12,694 nucleotides of DNA from JBELMB01 sp042088665 (GCA_042088665.1 JBELMB010000150.1:1-12694), one strand, 5' to 3'; shown: positions 1 to 7,631, counted from the first letter of the stretch. A program made the numbers and translations. The notes: generated by a model not told the origin, from the sequence alone.

Positions 1-2
1 AG

Positions 3-653
3 CAATTCTGCGCCAAGATGAGCGGTGATGTGGCGACTGACGTGCGCTATATCCAGGCGCTTCATGCGGGGTTAAAGGCGGGTGAATCGATCAAGGTCGA
101 CACAAACCGCGGCTGGCGTCTGGACGAGGCCTTGCGCGTGTCCCAACAAGTGCCCCCGGGCATGGATATTTCCTTTGAGCAGCCGTGCCACAGCTACGAG
201 GCGTGTCGCGATTTTCAGCGCGCGACCGGACGGGTGCTTATTCTGGACGAAGGGGCGACGGATCTCTCCGTGCTGATGCGCGCCTGGAGCGATGGCGTGC
301 TGGGTGGCCTCAACATGAAGATCGCGCGGCTGGGCGGTCTTGGCGGGGCGCGGGTGGTGCGCGACGCGCTGGCAGCACTTGATGTGCCGTTGCACATTCA
401 GGACATGGGGGGATCCGACATCGCGGGCGCGGCCATCGGACATCTCGCGGCGTCGATGCCGGGGCGCGTGATGATGGCGGTCTGGGATCCCGGCAATCTC
501 GTGGCCACCCGCACCGCCACGGGTGGCGCAGAGATCACGGGCGCGCGCATGACGGTGTCCGACGAGCCTGGCCTGGGGCTGACCCCGATCCCGGAGGTGC
601 TGGGCCCGCCGGTCGCTCTTTGCGATGCACAGGGGTTTCGCACCATCGGATAG
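3..653 (+). CDS. Enolase-superfamily racemase/epimerase or dehydratase (MR/MLE group, hydroxyproline-betaine-epimerase-like), 5' truncated
   Basis: This is the C-terminal barrel of a mandelate racemase/muconate lactonizing enzyme family protein; the gene enters the window already open, so its start and N-terminal capping domain are outside. Visible signature residues are the first catalytic Lys (codon 15-17, context FCAKM), the Mg ligands Asp (99-101, in DTNRGW), Glu (177-179, in FEQPC) and Asp (246-248, in LDEG), and the second-face Lys (318-320, in NMKIARLGG). The FEQPC and GGSDIAGAAIGHLA segments resemble cis-3-hydroxy-L-proline dehydratases and 4-hydroxyproline betaine 2-epimerases more than muconate cycloisomerases. 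This is family knowledge from memory and the exact substrate is uncertain. Such enzymes abstract an alpha proton from a carboxylate and act in the cytoplasm. About 216 codons are visible of the usual ~360-370. It ends in TAG and converges with the next gene, so it belongs to a transcription unit entering from the left. Confidence 0.85.
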   Translation, partial: QFCAKMSGDVATDVRYIQALHAGLKAGESIKVDTNRGWRLDEALRVSQQVPPGMDISFEQPCHSYEACRDFQRATGRVLILDEGATDLSVLMRAWSDGVLGGLNMKIARLGGLGGARVVRDALAALDVPLHIQDMGGSDIAGAAIGHLAASMPGRVMMAVWDPGNLVATRTATGGAEITGARMTVSDEPGLGLTPIPEVLGPPVALCDAQGFRTIG

Positions 654-675
654 GGCTGGCGCGCAGATTGTACAA

Positions 676-692
676 GGCGCGGGCCCTGCGCC
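676..692. terminator. Weak GC hairpin between convergent genes
   Basis: GGCGC (676-680) and GCGCC (688-692) form a 5-bp stem around a 7-base loop containing GGGCCC, in the 51-base gap between two convergent stop codons. There is no T-run on either side, so it is at best a weak, possibly bidirectional, termination or RNA-end structure. Position is the main support. Confidence 0.25.
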
Positions 693-704
693 GGCTCGGG
701 ACCG

Positions 705-1490
705 TCAGCTCCAGATGTAGCGCCATGTGCCGTTGTGGATGGCCGGTCTGCGGCTGATCATCGGCGCCTTGGCGGGCGAGTCATCAGCGCCATGTCGGCC
801 CATCTGCACCACCCGACCGTCGTCCGTCAGCAAGAGCAGCATGCCGCCGTCCCTCGGTTTGGCAGCCTGCGCATGAGGATCAGCCGCGCGATCGCCCATT
901 GGACCGGTCCCGCGATGGGGAGCCGCGCCTTGCGGACCCCCATGGGCAATCGGAACCGAGGCATGGGGCAAAAGCCGGGTCATTGGCACCATGGGCACGC
1001 CCAGAACGCGGTCGATGCAGGGCGCTGTGGTCATCTCCTGAAAGCCGAAGCGCGTCATGAACCCGCGCATCGGTGGTGAAAAGGCTGCGAGAATGCGGTC
1101 CCCGCCATGTTGCTGGATCCACTCGTAGGCGGTCCGCAACAGCGCATCGAGCACATCCTCAAGGCCGCGCGTCTCCGGTCCACAGCACAGGTGGCTCAGG
1201 GAGGCAAGCGCCTCGTCTGGAAAGACCCCGGAGGCGCGGTGGTCAAAGCTGGTGTCGGTTGGCAGGCCAAGGCGGGCATCATCCCGACTGACACGCAACG
1301 TGGCCAGCACGCGCCCGTCCACGCTGCCATTCAGGGTCAGGGACGTGGGTGCGGCATCGAACCTGTCCCGGTGCCGATCTGGTTCTTCTCCGGGCCGGTA
1401 TCCCAGCGCCTGTGCATACATCTGGTGGCGCAGCCGGAAGGCCGCGTCCCGATCTCGTTCCGTGATGGCTGGCCGGACGTCTATCCGCAT
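705..1490 (-). CDS. FeeM-like N-acyltransferase (GNAT / autoinducer-synthase fold)
   Basis: The 261-residue product has an N-terminal half that fits the FeeM/GNAT-type N-acyl amino acid synthase group, a relative of acyl-homoserine-lactone synthases. Residues 15-31 carry the typical opening (AAFRLRHQMYAQALGY), residues 40-66 hold a DRFD segment followed by the strands LTLNGSVDGR and VLATLRV, and residues 97-150 hold a Ser-Leu-Ser-His segment, a helix and FMTRFGF, as in the acyl-CoA/ACP-binding GNAT core. Such enzymes join an acyl chain, usually from acyl-ACP, to an amine such as a free amino acid. The last ~85 residues are rich in Gly/Pro/Ala/His and end in a hydrophobic stretch plus WRYIWS; I do not recognise this tail. 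ATG at 1490 is preceded by GGGAG about 6-7 bases upstream, which supports the start. It is a single-gene unit facing away from the transporter locus. A generic GNAT acetyltransferase is the main alternative. Confidence 0.65.
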   Translation of the reverse strand: MRIDVRPAITERDRDAAFRLRHQMYAQALGYRPGEEPDRHRDRFDAAPTSLTLNGSVDGRVLATLRVSRDDARLGLPTDTSFDHRASGVFPDEALASLSHLCCGPETRGLEDVLDALLRTAYEWIQQHGGDRILAAFSPPMRGFMTRFGFQEMTTAPCIDRVLGVPMVPMTRLLPHASVPIAHGGPQGAAPHRGTGPMGDRAADPHAQAAKPRDGGMLLLLTDDGRVVQMGRHGADDSPAKAPMISRRPAIHNGTWRYIWS

Positions 1491-1832
1491 GATCTGCTCC
1501 CACCTTTGCCCCGGCGCGGCCCGGTCGCCGCGAGGATGTCACCTAGATCTATGCCGCAATCGACAGGGCAGAGGGAAGAGCCGCGGCGGGTAATTAACCT
1601 TAATAGTCAGAGTGTTAGAAAGGCTATCTGCGATGATGCGAAGGGATAGGCCGGTCATCCGAAGGGGGATGTTGCGGCCCCGCTGTGGCGGGGGCAGGAC
1701 CTCTGCGCCAAGCGGCACTTCTGCGCCGTGGCCCGGCGCGGAGCTGCTTGGCCGGGCGTCGAAGACTGTGGCACTCAGAACATGCGCAGGGCCTCAAACA
1801 CCCTGCACACCTACGACCGGCAGTGCCAAAGG
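1491..1832. other. Intergenic region upstream of the FeeM-like gene, no gene seen
   Basis: There is no convincing coding sequence in this ~340-base stretch; the open frames present are short, Arg/Gly/Pro-rich and lack good ribosome-binding sites. It contains an A/T-rich patch (about 1590-1620, with TAATTAACC and TTAATAG) standing out against GC-rich surroundings. This is the most plausible promoter or regulator-binding area for the minus-strand gene starting at 1490, but I cannot fit convincing -35/-10 boxes. A short CCCCGC/GCGGGG hairpin lies at about 1678-1693 without a T tract. Confidence 0.4.
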
Positions 1833-1861
1833 AAAAACGGGGCGCGTTCTGCGCCCCGTTT
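1833..1861 (-). terminator. Strong rho-independent terminator of the solute-binding-protein gene
   Basis: A perfect 11-bp inverted repeat (AAACGGGGCGC at 1835-1845 against GCGCCCCGTTT at 1851-1861) encloses a 5-base loop. Read on the minus strand, the stem is followed by more T (GTTTTTCC), giving a five-base U tract; on the plus strand the T run is only three. It lies 65 bases past the minus-strand stop codon at 1927, so it most likely ends transcription of the binding-protein gene. Confidence 0.85.
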
Positions 1862-1926
1862 GCAATCCGTGATCTCTGACGCCCTGTCTGAAACCTGACT
1901 TGGGCACCAGAGCATGGCCGTCTCGA

Positions 1927-3522
1927 TCAGCTCAGCCAGGCGGTCTCGTGCAAGCGGAAGCCGTCACCTTCGCCGATCGGGTTGCCCACCCAGCCGTTCA
2001 GGTTCGACGTGCGGGCGTCCAGCCAGTTGGTAAAGACCGGGATCAGCGATCCGCCGGTGTCGTGGATGGACCGCTGGACCTCGCAGTAGACCTCTGCGCG
2101 CTCGGGTCCGTCGGCCATGCCGCGGGCCTTGATGATCAGCGCATCCAGTTCCGGCGAGCCGTTGCGGCTTTCGTTCCACTTGGCGTCCTGCAGGTGCACA
2201 AGGCTGAACCGCAGGTCCGCGGTGGGGCGCGGCATCCAGTTGGACATATGGAACGGGCGCTTCATCCACACGGCGCTCCAGTAGCCATCCGAGGGCTCGC
2301 GCTGGACGTCGATGTTGAAACCGACCTTCTTGGCGCTTTCCGCAAGGTGCAGCGCGAGGTCTGGCGCCGGGGGGCCGCCTGCGGCCTCTGAGGTGTGCAG
2401 CGTGACGGTCTGGCCTTCCATACCGGCCTTCTTGAGGTGGAACTTTGCCTTGTCCGGGTCGAACTCCCGCTGCGGGATATCGGCGCAGAAGTACTTGTCG
2501 TTCGGTCCGATGGGTGTGTCATTCGCAACCGAGCCAAAGCCCTTGAGCACGTTGTCGACCATGCTCTGCCGCTCTGCCATGTATTTGATCGCGAGGCGCA
2601 TGTCGTTGTTGTCGAAGGGCGCGCCATTGGACATCATCGGGAAGGTGATGTGACGGGCACCGGGGGCCGAGGCCATGTCGACGGTCGGCGCGCGGTTGAT
2701 CAGGTCCACCAGCTTGGGGTCGACGCGGGTGACAAAGTGCACTTCGCCAGAGATCAGCGCATTGATCCGCGCGGCGTTGTCAGAGATGCCAAAGCTCTCG
2801 ACCTCGTCCACAAAGGCGATGTCGTCGCGGTAGTAGTTGGCATTGCGCTTGGCCAGCATGCCCACGCCCGGCTCAAAGGAGACGATTTCGTAGGGGCCGG
2901 TGCCGACGCAATTGTTGAAGTCCGTAAAGCCGTCGGGGATGATGCAGGCGTGCATGTCACCGAGGTAGTAGGGCAGGTCACCGTTCGGCGCAGAGAGCGT
3001 GATCACGACGGTATTGCCATCGGCTTTGACGTCGGTGATCGGCTCAAGCCATGCCTTGATGATCGAATCCGAATCGTCCCCGCGGTGGCGGTTGATCGAA
3101 TAGACCACGTCATCGGCGGTCATCGTCTTGCCGTTGTGGAACGCCACACCTTCGCGCAGCACAAAGGTCCATGTCATGCCGTCGGCGCTGGGGGACCATT
3201 CGGTCGCCAGATCGGGCGACAGCGACAGGTCGGGGTTGTAGCGCACGAGCGTGCCCATGGTCTGATAGGCGCGCTGGAAATCCAGCGAGGTGGTCAGGCG
3301 GTTGGGGTTCAGCGTGTCGTTTGCAGAGTGGTTGTACCAGCCAAGACGCAGGCGGCCACCTTTTTGTGGGGTAGATGCAAAGGCGCTGTTGGTGGATGTG
3401 ATCAGGCTGCCGGCGGCGGCGAGGGTCAGACCCGTGGCGCCAACGCGGCCCATGAACTCACGACGCGAGATGCGACGTTTCATATATTGTGCGGCCCAGA
3501 ATTCCGCTTCGCGTTTCGACAT
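1927..3522 (-). CDS. ABC transporter family-5 solute-binding protein, Tat-exported (DppA/OppA-like)
   Basis: This 531-residue periplasmic binding protein belongs to SBP_bac_5 (peptide/nickel/opine-type, cluster C). The N-terminus carries a twin-arginine signal: SRREFMGR (residues 19-26), a hydrophobic stretch and a likely cleavage after AFA (about residue 49). Tat export implies secretion in folded form. The mature part shows family hallmarks: ATEWSPSADGMTWTFVLREGVAFHNG, then a DVVYSINRH segment, then GTGPYEIVSFEPG, with a typical C-terminal WLDARTSNLNG region. ATG at 3522 has GGGAGAG about 7 bases upstream. It is the only binding protein here and is transcribed divergently from the permease/ATPase genes that start at 3957, so it almost certainly serves that transporter. 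Ligand specificity within this family (di/oligopeptides, opines, betaine-like or other cations) cannot be read from the sequence. A strong terminator follows. Confidence 0.93.
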   Translation of the reverse strand: MSKREAEFWAAQYMKRRISRREFMGRVGATGLTLAAAGSLITSTNSAFASTPQKGGRLRLGWYNHSANDTLNPNRLTTSLDFQRAYQTMGTLVRYNPDLSLSPDLATEWSPSADGMTWTFVLREGVAFHNGKTMTADDVVYSINRHRGDDSDSIIKAWLEPITDVKADGNTVVITLSAPNGDLPYYLGDMHACIIPDGFTDFNNCVGTGPYEIVSFEPGVGMLAKRNANYYRDDIAFVDEVESFGISDNAARINALISGEVHFVTRVDPKLVDLINRAPTVDMASAPGARHITFPMMSNGAPFDNNDMRLAIKYMAERQSMVDNVLKGFGSVANDTPIGPNDKYFCADIPQREFDPDKAKFHLKKAGMEGQTVTLHTSEAAGGPPAPDLALHLAESAKKVGFNIDVQREPSDGYWSAVWMKRPFHMSNWMPRPTADLRFSLVHLQDAKWNESRNGSPELDALIIKARGMADGPERAEVYCEVQRSIHDTGGSLIPVFTNWLDARTSNLNGWVGNPIGEGDGFRLHETAWLS

Positions 3523-3699
3523 GAAAGCTCTCCCATTATGGACTTATTGTGCCGTCAGCCTAGGGGCAGGCACCCGCGCTTGTCCACAGTTCTGTTGACC
3601 GGTCCAAAGCCCGACCCGGTCTGCCGGTCGGCAAAATGCAGGGCAATCTGCGCCGGGGCACGGGGTCAAATCGGTGTCTTGGCGGGTGTTTGGTCCTTC

Positions 3700-3733
3700 G
3701 TCTGACTCCCCGTCTGGCCCCCGTCTGGCCCCC
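3700..3733. repeat. Short tandem repeat, three copies of an 11-12-base unit
   Basis: GTCTGACTCCCC (3700-3711) is followed by two identical copies of GTCTGGCCCCC (3712-3722 and 3723-3733). The array sits in the middle of the divergent regulatory region. It may be replication slippage or a set of spaced binding sites; three copies are too few to decide. Confidence 0.6.
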
Positions 3734-3775
3734 GCCCAACCAGGTGTCCGACCCAGAGTTGACGGGGTGTCTGCA

Positions 3776-3786
3776 CCACAGTGTGG
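3776..3786. promoter_or_regulatory. Short dyad, possible operator half-sites
   Basis: CCACA and TGTGG form a perfect 5-bp inverted repeat around a single central base. The size fits a minimal dimeric repressor site, but an 11-base dyad can occur by chance in this composition. It lies within the divergent promoter region. Confidence 0.25.
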
Positions 3787-3820
3787 CCGGTGTCTTGTCG
3801 GCGTTCGTCAGGTGGGCCGG

Positions 3821-3833
3821 CTTGGACGCCAAG
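3821..3833. promoter_or_regulatory. Short dyad CTTGG-N3-CCAAG, possible operator
   Basis: CTTGG and CCAAG form a perfect 5-bp inverted repeat with a 3-base spacer, about 124 bases before the permease start. It could be a binding site for a dimeric regulator. Only symmetry and position support it. Confidence 0.25.
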
Positions 3834-3871
3834 GTCGCAAAACGGGCCTACCTCCGGACGTCGAACACTCA

Positions 3872-3898
3872 TTGGTTGAAAATTTTTTCTGGGATACA
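3872..3898 (+). promoter_or_regulatory. Candidate operon promoter in an A/T-rich tract
   Basis: The only marked A/T tract in the intergenic region (GAAAATTTTTTC core) lies 60-85 bases before the permease start. A weak match to sigma-70-type boxes is TTGGTT (3872-3877) and GATACA (3893-3898) with a 15-base spacer, shorter than the ideal 17. The fit is poor, so this is a location estimate only. Confidence 0.25.
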
Positions 3899-3956
3899 CG
3901 GTTGACGCAAAGGTGTCCGCCGTGCCGTGATGCCCGCGGGAGGCTGCAAAGCCAAA

Positions 3957-4922
3957 ATGGGAAAGGGCGGAGCACTGGTCAGGTTGCTTCTAAGGCGCAT
4001 CGCGCTTGGATTCGTGACACTTTTCGTGGTGTCGTTGATTGTCTTCATCGGAACCGAAATCTTGCCGGGGGACGTGGCCGAGGCCGTGCTGGGGCAGGGC
4101 GCCACGCCCGAGACGCTGGCCGCCTACCGCAATGCCATGAACCTCGACCGACCGGGGTACGAGCGGTATTTCGAATGGCTCTTTGGCCTCTTCACCGGGG
4201 ATCTGGGGGTGTCGCTGGCCTCGCAGCGCCCGGTTGCCGAGATGATGGCGCCGCGCTTGCCAAAGACGCTGCTGCTGGGCGGGCTGGCCGCGGCCATTGC
4301 GGTGCCGCTGGCGGTGTTTCTTGGCATTTACGCGGCGATGCGCCCGGGGGGCTGGTTTGACCGCTCGATGACCACCGGGTCCATTGCGCTGGTCTCTGCA
4401 CCGGAGTTCCTGATCGCCACCTTGCTGGTGCTGACCTTCGCGGTGCAACTGCGCTGGCTGCCCGCCATCGCGCGCCTGCCGGGCGATGCGGGGCTGGTTG
4501 AGACGCTGCGCGTTCTGGCCATGCCGATCATCACCCTGACGGCAGCCGTGCTGGCCCCGATGATGCGCATGACGCGCTCTGCCATTCTGAACGTGCTGAG
4601 CCAGCCCTCCATCGAGATGGCCATCCTGAAGGGCGTGCCGCGCCGCACGATCATCCTGAAACACGCGCTGCCCAATGCCATTGCGCCCATCATCAACGTG
4701 ATCGCGGTGAACCTTGCCTATATCATTGGCGGGGTGCTGGTGGTCGAGACGATCTTTTCCTATTCGGGCGTTGCCAAGCTGATGGTCGACGGGGTGGCGT
4801 CGCGCGACATTCCCGTCGTGCAGGCCTGCGCGATCTTCTTTTGCGCCATCTACATCCTGTTGAACCTGCTGGCGGACATCATCTCGATCCTCGCCAACCC
4901 GCGTTTGAGGCATGGCAAATGA
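3957..4922 (+). CDS. ABC transporter permease, DppB type
   Basis: This inner-membrane permease of the peptide/nickel/opine importer family has 321 residues, close to the usual ~310-335. The first membrane segment is near residues 15-32 (GFVTLFVVSLIVFIGTEILPGD), followed by the typical periplasmic loop with MNLDRPGYERYFEWLFGLFTGDLG and further membrane segments. The cytoplasmic coupling (EAA) loop is present late in the protein as EMAILKGVPRRTIILKHALPN, preceded by MMRMTRSAILNVL. I chose ATG 3957; GGGAGG at 3938-3943 is upstream with a rather long 13-base spacer. In-frame GTG 3927 or ATG 3930 would add 9-10 residues but have no better ribosome site. It is the first gene of the plus-strand operon and overlaps the next gene by 4 bases (ATGA), so the two permeases are made in step. 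Confidence 0.9.
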   Translation: MGKGGALVRLLLRRIALGFVTLFVVSLIVFIGTEILPGDVAEAVLGQGATPETLAAYRNAMNLDRPGYERYFEWLFGLFTGDLGVSLASQRPVAEMMAPRLPKTLLLGGLAAAIAVPLAVFLGIYAAMRPGGWFDRSMTTGSIALVSAPEFLIATLLVLTFAVQLRWLPAIARLPGDAGLVETLRVLAMPIITLTAAVLAPMMRMTRSAILNVLSQPSIEMAILKGVPRRTIILKHALPNAIAPIINVIAVNLAYIIGGVLVVETIFSYSGVAKLMVDGVASRDIPVVQACAIFFCAIYILLNLLADIISILANPRLRHGK

Positions 4923-5818
4923 CCACGACCGACACCTCTGCCGATGAACCGCGCAAGCCGCTTTTGCCCGACCTGGGATTTCTGGGCTGGCTGGCGGTGG
5001 CCATCCTCGTCTTTTGGGCCGTCGTGGTGATCTTTGCCCCATGGATCGCCCCCTACGAGGAAAGCCGGATCCTGACGGATCTGTCGTTCTCACCCGGCGA
5101 TGAAAGCACGCCGACCATGTTGCTGGGCTCTGACTATCTTGGCCGAGATGTGTTCAGCCGTTTGGTTTACGGCGCGCGCCTGACGCTGGGGCTCGCGGTG
5201 TCGGCGACGCTGCTGGCCTTTGTGGTCGGTGTGCCGCTGGGCTTTGCCGCGGGCATCCTCGGGGGGCGCTGGGACGATGTGATGAGCCGGATCAACGACG
5301 CCTTCGTGTCGTTCCCGTCGATCATGCTGGCGCTGATCCTCGTGTCGGCCTTTGGCTCTTCGCTGGCGCTGCTGGTGATCACGATCGGCTTTATCGAGGC
5401 GACGCGGGTCTACCGGATCGCGCGGTCGCTGGCGATGAACATCATGGTCATGGATTTTGTCGATGTCAGCCGCGCCCGCGGGGAATCGACGTGGTGGATC
5501 CTGAAGAACGACGTGATGCCGAACGCCTTCATCCCGCTCAGCACCGATTTTGGCCTGCGGTTCACCTATTCGATCCTGCTGCTGTCGTCGCTGTCCTTCC
5601 TCGGCCTTGGTGTGCAGCCGCCGTTTTCGGACTGGGGCTCCATGGTCAAGGAGAACATGGCCGCGCTGAACTACGTGCTGTTCTTTGGCCCCAAGGTGGC
5701 GCTTGCACCGCTTTTGCCTGCGGTCTGCATCTTTTCGGTGACCCTGGCCAACAATCTGTTGGTTGACTGGAACCTCTCCCGCGCACAGCGGGACATTTCA
5801 AGTGAGTTGATCGGGTGA
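4919..5818 (+). CDS. ABC transporter permease, DppC type
   Basis: The second permease of the importer has 299 residues, near family length. A cytoplasmic N-terminus (about 20 residues) precedes a first membrane segment (GWLAVAILVFWAVVVIFAPW), then the family segment LLGSDYLGRDVFSRLVYGAR that follows the first periplasmic loop in DppC/OppC proteins. The coupling loop appears as DFVDVSRARGESTWWILKND with VMPN following, and the late segment SLSFLGLGVQPPFSDWG is diagnostic for this subfamily. The start ATG overlaps the upstream stop (ATGA at 4919-4922) and TGAGG lies about 6 bases upstream. An in-frame ATG at 4841 lies inside the previous gene and is less likely. Its stop overlaps the next start by 4 bases (GTGA at 5815-5818). 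Confidence 0.92.
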   Translation: MTTTDTSADEPRKPLLPDLGFLGWLAVAILVFWAVVVIFAPWIAPYEESRILTDLSFSPGDESTPTMLLGSDYLGRDVFSRLVYGARLTLGLAVSATLLAFVVGVPLGFAAGILGGRWDDVMSRINDAFVSFPSIMLALILVSAFGSSLALLVITIGFIEATRVYRIARSLAMNIMVMDFVDVSRARGESTWWILKNDVMPNAFIPLSTDFGLRFTYSILLLSSLSFLGLGVQPPFSDWGSMVKENMAALNYVLFFGPKVALAPLLPAVCIFSVTLANNLLVDWNLSRAQRDISSELIG

Positions 5819-7623
5819 GCGCACTCCTAACCATCGCGGACCTGAAGATCGAAGGTCGCCGCAACACGCACAGCCCCTATAGCCCCATCGTCAAGGGTGT
5901 CTCGCTGGAAGTCGACCGCGGCGAGGTCGTGGCGCTGATCGGCGAGTCCGGTGCCGGAAAATCCACGATTGCCGTGGCCTCCATGGGGTATGCAAAGCCC
6001 GGTTGCCGGTTCTCTGGCGGCTCCGTCACATTTGACGGCATGAGCGTTCTGGACATGTCGCTGGAGGAAAAGCGCGCCGTTCGGGGCGCGCGGATTTCCT
6101 ATGTGGCGCAATCGGCGGCGGCCTCGTTCAATGCCTCGCTGCGGCTTGACGACCAGATCACCGAAGTGAGCTTGTCGCACAACATCGGCACCCGCGCCGA
6201 GGCCGAGGCACGCATGATCGACCTTGCGCGCCGGATGCAGCTGCCGGATCCCGAGAACATCGTGCGCAAATATCCGCATCAGGTGTCGGGCGGACAGTTG
6301 CAGCGCCTGATGGCGGTCATGGCGATGAACGCGGAACCGGATCTGCTGGTGCTGGACGAACCCACCACGGCGCTGGATGTGACGACGCAGGTCGAAGTGC
6401 TATCCGCGTTCAAGGACACGATCCGCGACTCCGGTGCGGCGGCGATCTATGTCACGCATGATCTCGCCGTGGTGGCGCAGGTCGCGGACCGGATCATGGT
6501 GCTGCTCAACGGGGAAACCGTCGAGTTGGGACCAACAGAGCAGATCCTGCACGACCCTGCCGAGGATTACACCAAAAAGCTGATGGCCGCGGTGCGCCCG
6601 CCGCCGCGCACGCAGGTCACCGGCGCCGATCTGGGCGCAGAGGAGGAAACCGTGATCGCGGTGGACAAGGTCGATGCGGGGTATGGGCGCAAGCTGGACG
6701 GCGCGCCCGTGATACAGATCCTGCACGGCATCGACCTTGAGATCGCGCGCCGCTCCACCGTCGGTGTGATCGGCGAATCCGGCTGCGGCAAGTCCACGCT
6801 GGCGCGGGTGATTTCTGGCCTTTTGCCCGCCTACAAGGGCGAGATCCTGCTGGATGGCGCGTCCCTGCCCAGCGACGTCAAGAACCGCACCCGCGAGGAA
6901 CTGCGCCGGGTGCAGATCGTCATGCAGATGCCGGACGTCTCGTTCAATCCGCGCCGTTCCATCGGCGAGTCGCTGGAACGGCCGCTGGAATTCTACCTCG
7001 GGATGCCGCGCGCCAAACGGGCCGAACGTGTGGCCGACCTGCTGCGACAGGTCGAACTGCCCCCCGAGTTTGCGCAGCGCAAGCCCTCTGCCCTGTCCGG
7101 GGGCCAGAAGCAGCGGGTGAACCTTGCCCGCGCGCTTGCGGCGGAGCCGGATGTGATGCTCTGCGACGAAGTCACCTCTGCGCTTGACACCGTGGTGGGC
7201 GCGCAGATCATCGACCTGTTGGAAAAGCTGCAGGATGAGACGGGCGTCACGATCGTATTCATCAGCCATGACCTGTCGACGGTGGCCAGCTTTGCGGACC
7301 GGATCGTGGTGCTTTATGCGGGCCGCGTGGCAGAGCAGGGTCCCACCGCGCAAGTGCTGGAACCGCCGCATCACCCCTATACCTCGCTCCTGCTGAATTC
7401 CGTGCCGGAGATGCGGCAGGGCTGGCTGGAAGAGATCCGTGCAACCGAAGGCGCCGAGCTGGCGGCCAGCTCGGTGGTGGAAATCGGCGCATCGGGCTGC
7501 CCCTTTCACAAGCGCTGTCCGCTGGCGATCAAGGGCACCTGCGACACGCAGGAACCGCCGGTTCGCCCCCTGCTGAACGGGCACAAGATCGCCTGTCATC
7601 GGGACGTGGCGGATCTGGGATAG
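5815..7623 (+). CDS. Fused double ABC ATPase (DppD-DppF type) of the importer
   Basis: This 602-residue protein carries two complete nucleotide-binding domains and powers the two permeases. Domain 1 has Walker A GESGAGKST (43-51), signature VSGGQLQR (157-164), Walker B LLVLDEPTTALD (from 177) and the switch His in THD. Domain 2 has Walker A GESGCGKST (320-328), signature LSGGQKQR (from 427), Walker B VMLCDEVTSALD (from 447) and SHD. All catalytic motifs look intact in both halves, so both sites should bind and hydrolyse ATP. The C-terminus (about 561-595) is the oligopeptide/dipeptide-transporter tail GCPFHKRC...C...C with cysteines 562, 568, 576 and 594; in related DppD proteins such cysteines bind an Fe-S cluster, which I recall as recent structural work. 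The start is GTG, overlapping the previous stop. An 8-base gap leads to the next gene. Confidence 0.95.
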   Translation: MSALLTIADLKIEGRRNTHSPYSPIVKGVSLEVDRGEVVALIGESGAGKSTIAVASMGYAKPGCRFSGGSVTFDGMSVLDMSLEEKRAVRGARISYVAQSAAASFNASLRLDDQITEVSLSHNIGTRAEAEARMIDLARRMQLPDPENIVRKYPHQVSGGQLQRLMAVMAMNAEPDLLVLDEPTTALDVTTQVEVLSAFKDTIRDSGAAAIYVTHDLAVVAQVADRIMVLLNGETVELGPTEQILHDPAEDYTKKLMAAVRPPPRTQVTGADLGAEEETVIAVDKVDAGYGRKLDGAPVIQILHGIDLEIARRSTVGVIGESGCGKSTLARVISGLLPAYKGEILLDGASLPSDVKNRTREELRRVQIVMQMPDVSFNPRRSIGESLERPLEFYLGMPRAKRAERVADLLRQVELPPEFAQRKPSALSGGQKQRVNLARALAAEPDVMLCDEVTSALDTVVGAQIIDLLEKLQDETGVTIVFISHDLSTVASFADRIVVLYAGRVAEQGPTAQVLEPPHHPYTSLLLNSVPEMRQGWLEEIRATEGAELAASSVVEIGASGCPFHKRCPLAIKGTCDTQEPPVRPLLNGHKIACHRDVADLG

Positions 7624-7631
7624 GCGCGCGC

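Larger units (their letters stand above)
3523..3956. promoter_or_regulatory. Divergent promoter/operator region between binding protein and transporter operon
   Basis: These 434 bases hold no credible gene and separate two divergent units that encode one transporter, so they should contain both promoters and probably a shared operator. Seen directly: palindrome GACCGGTC (3597-3604); an imperfect dyad CCGACCCGG/CCGGTCGG (3611-3631); dyads CCACA-G-TGTGG (3776-3786) and CTTGG-ACG-CCAAG (3821-3833); an 11-12-base tandem repeat (3700-3733); six copies of GGTGT on the plus strand between about 3672 and 3916; and an A/T tract near 3872-3898. No regulator gene is encoded in the window, so the controlling protein is unknown. 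Confidence 0.55.

Noticed and set aside
1107..1872. Plus-strand open frames around the FeeM-like gene's 5' end and in the gap before the binding protein
   Set aside because: They are short, Arg/Pro/Gly-rich, lack ribosome-binding sites and family features, and part runs antisense to the acyltransferase gene.
2395..3705. Long plus-strand open frame (436 codons) opposite the solute-binding-protein gene
   Set aside because: It lies wholly antisense to most of a clearly recognisable SBP_bac_5 gene, has no family resemblance and is the expected open shadow frame in GC-rich DNA.
3523..3956. Riboswitch (for example cobalamin or glycine type) in the divergent region
   Set aside because: I looked for the conserved core elements and saw none; only short dyads and repeats are present.
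3990..5093. Minus-strand open frame of 367 codons opposite the permeases
   Set aside because: It is His/Gln/Arg-rich, antisense to two permeases with clear membrane segments and coupling loops.
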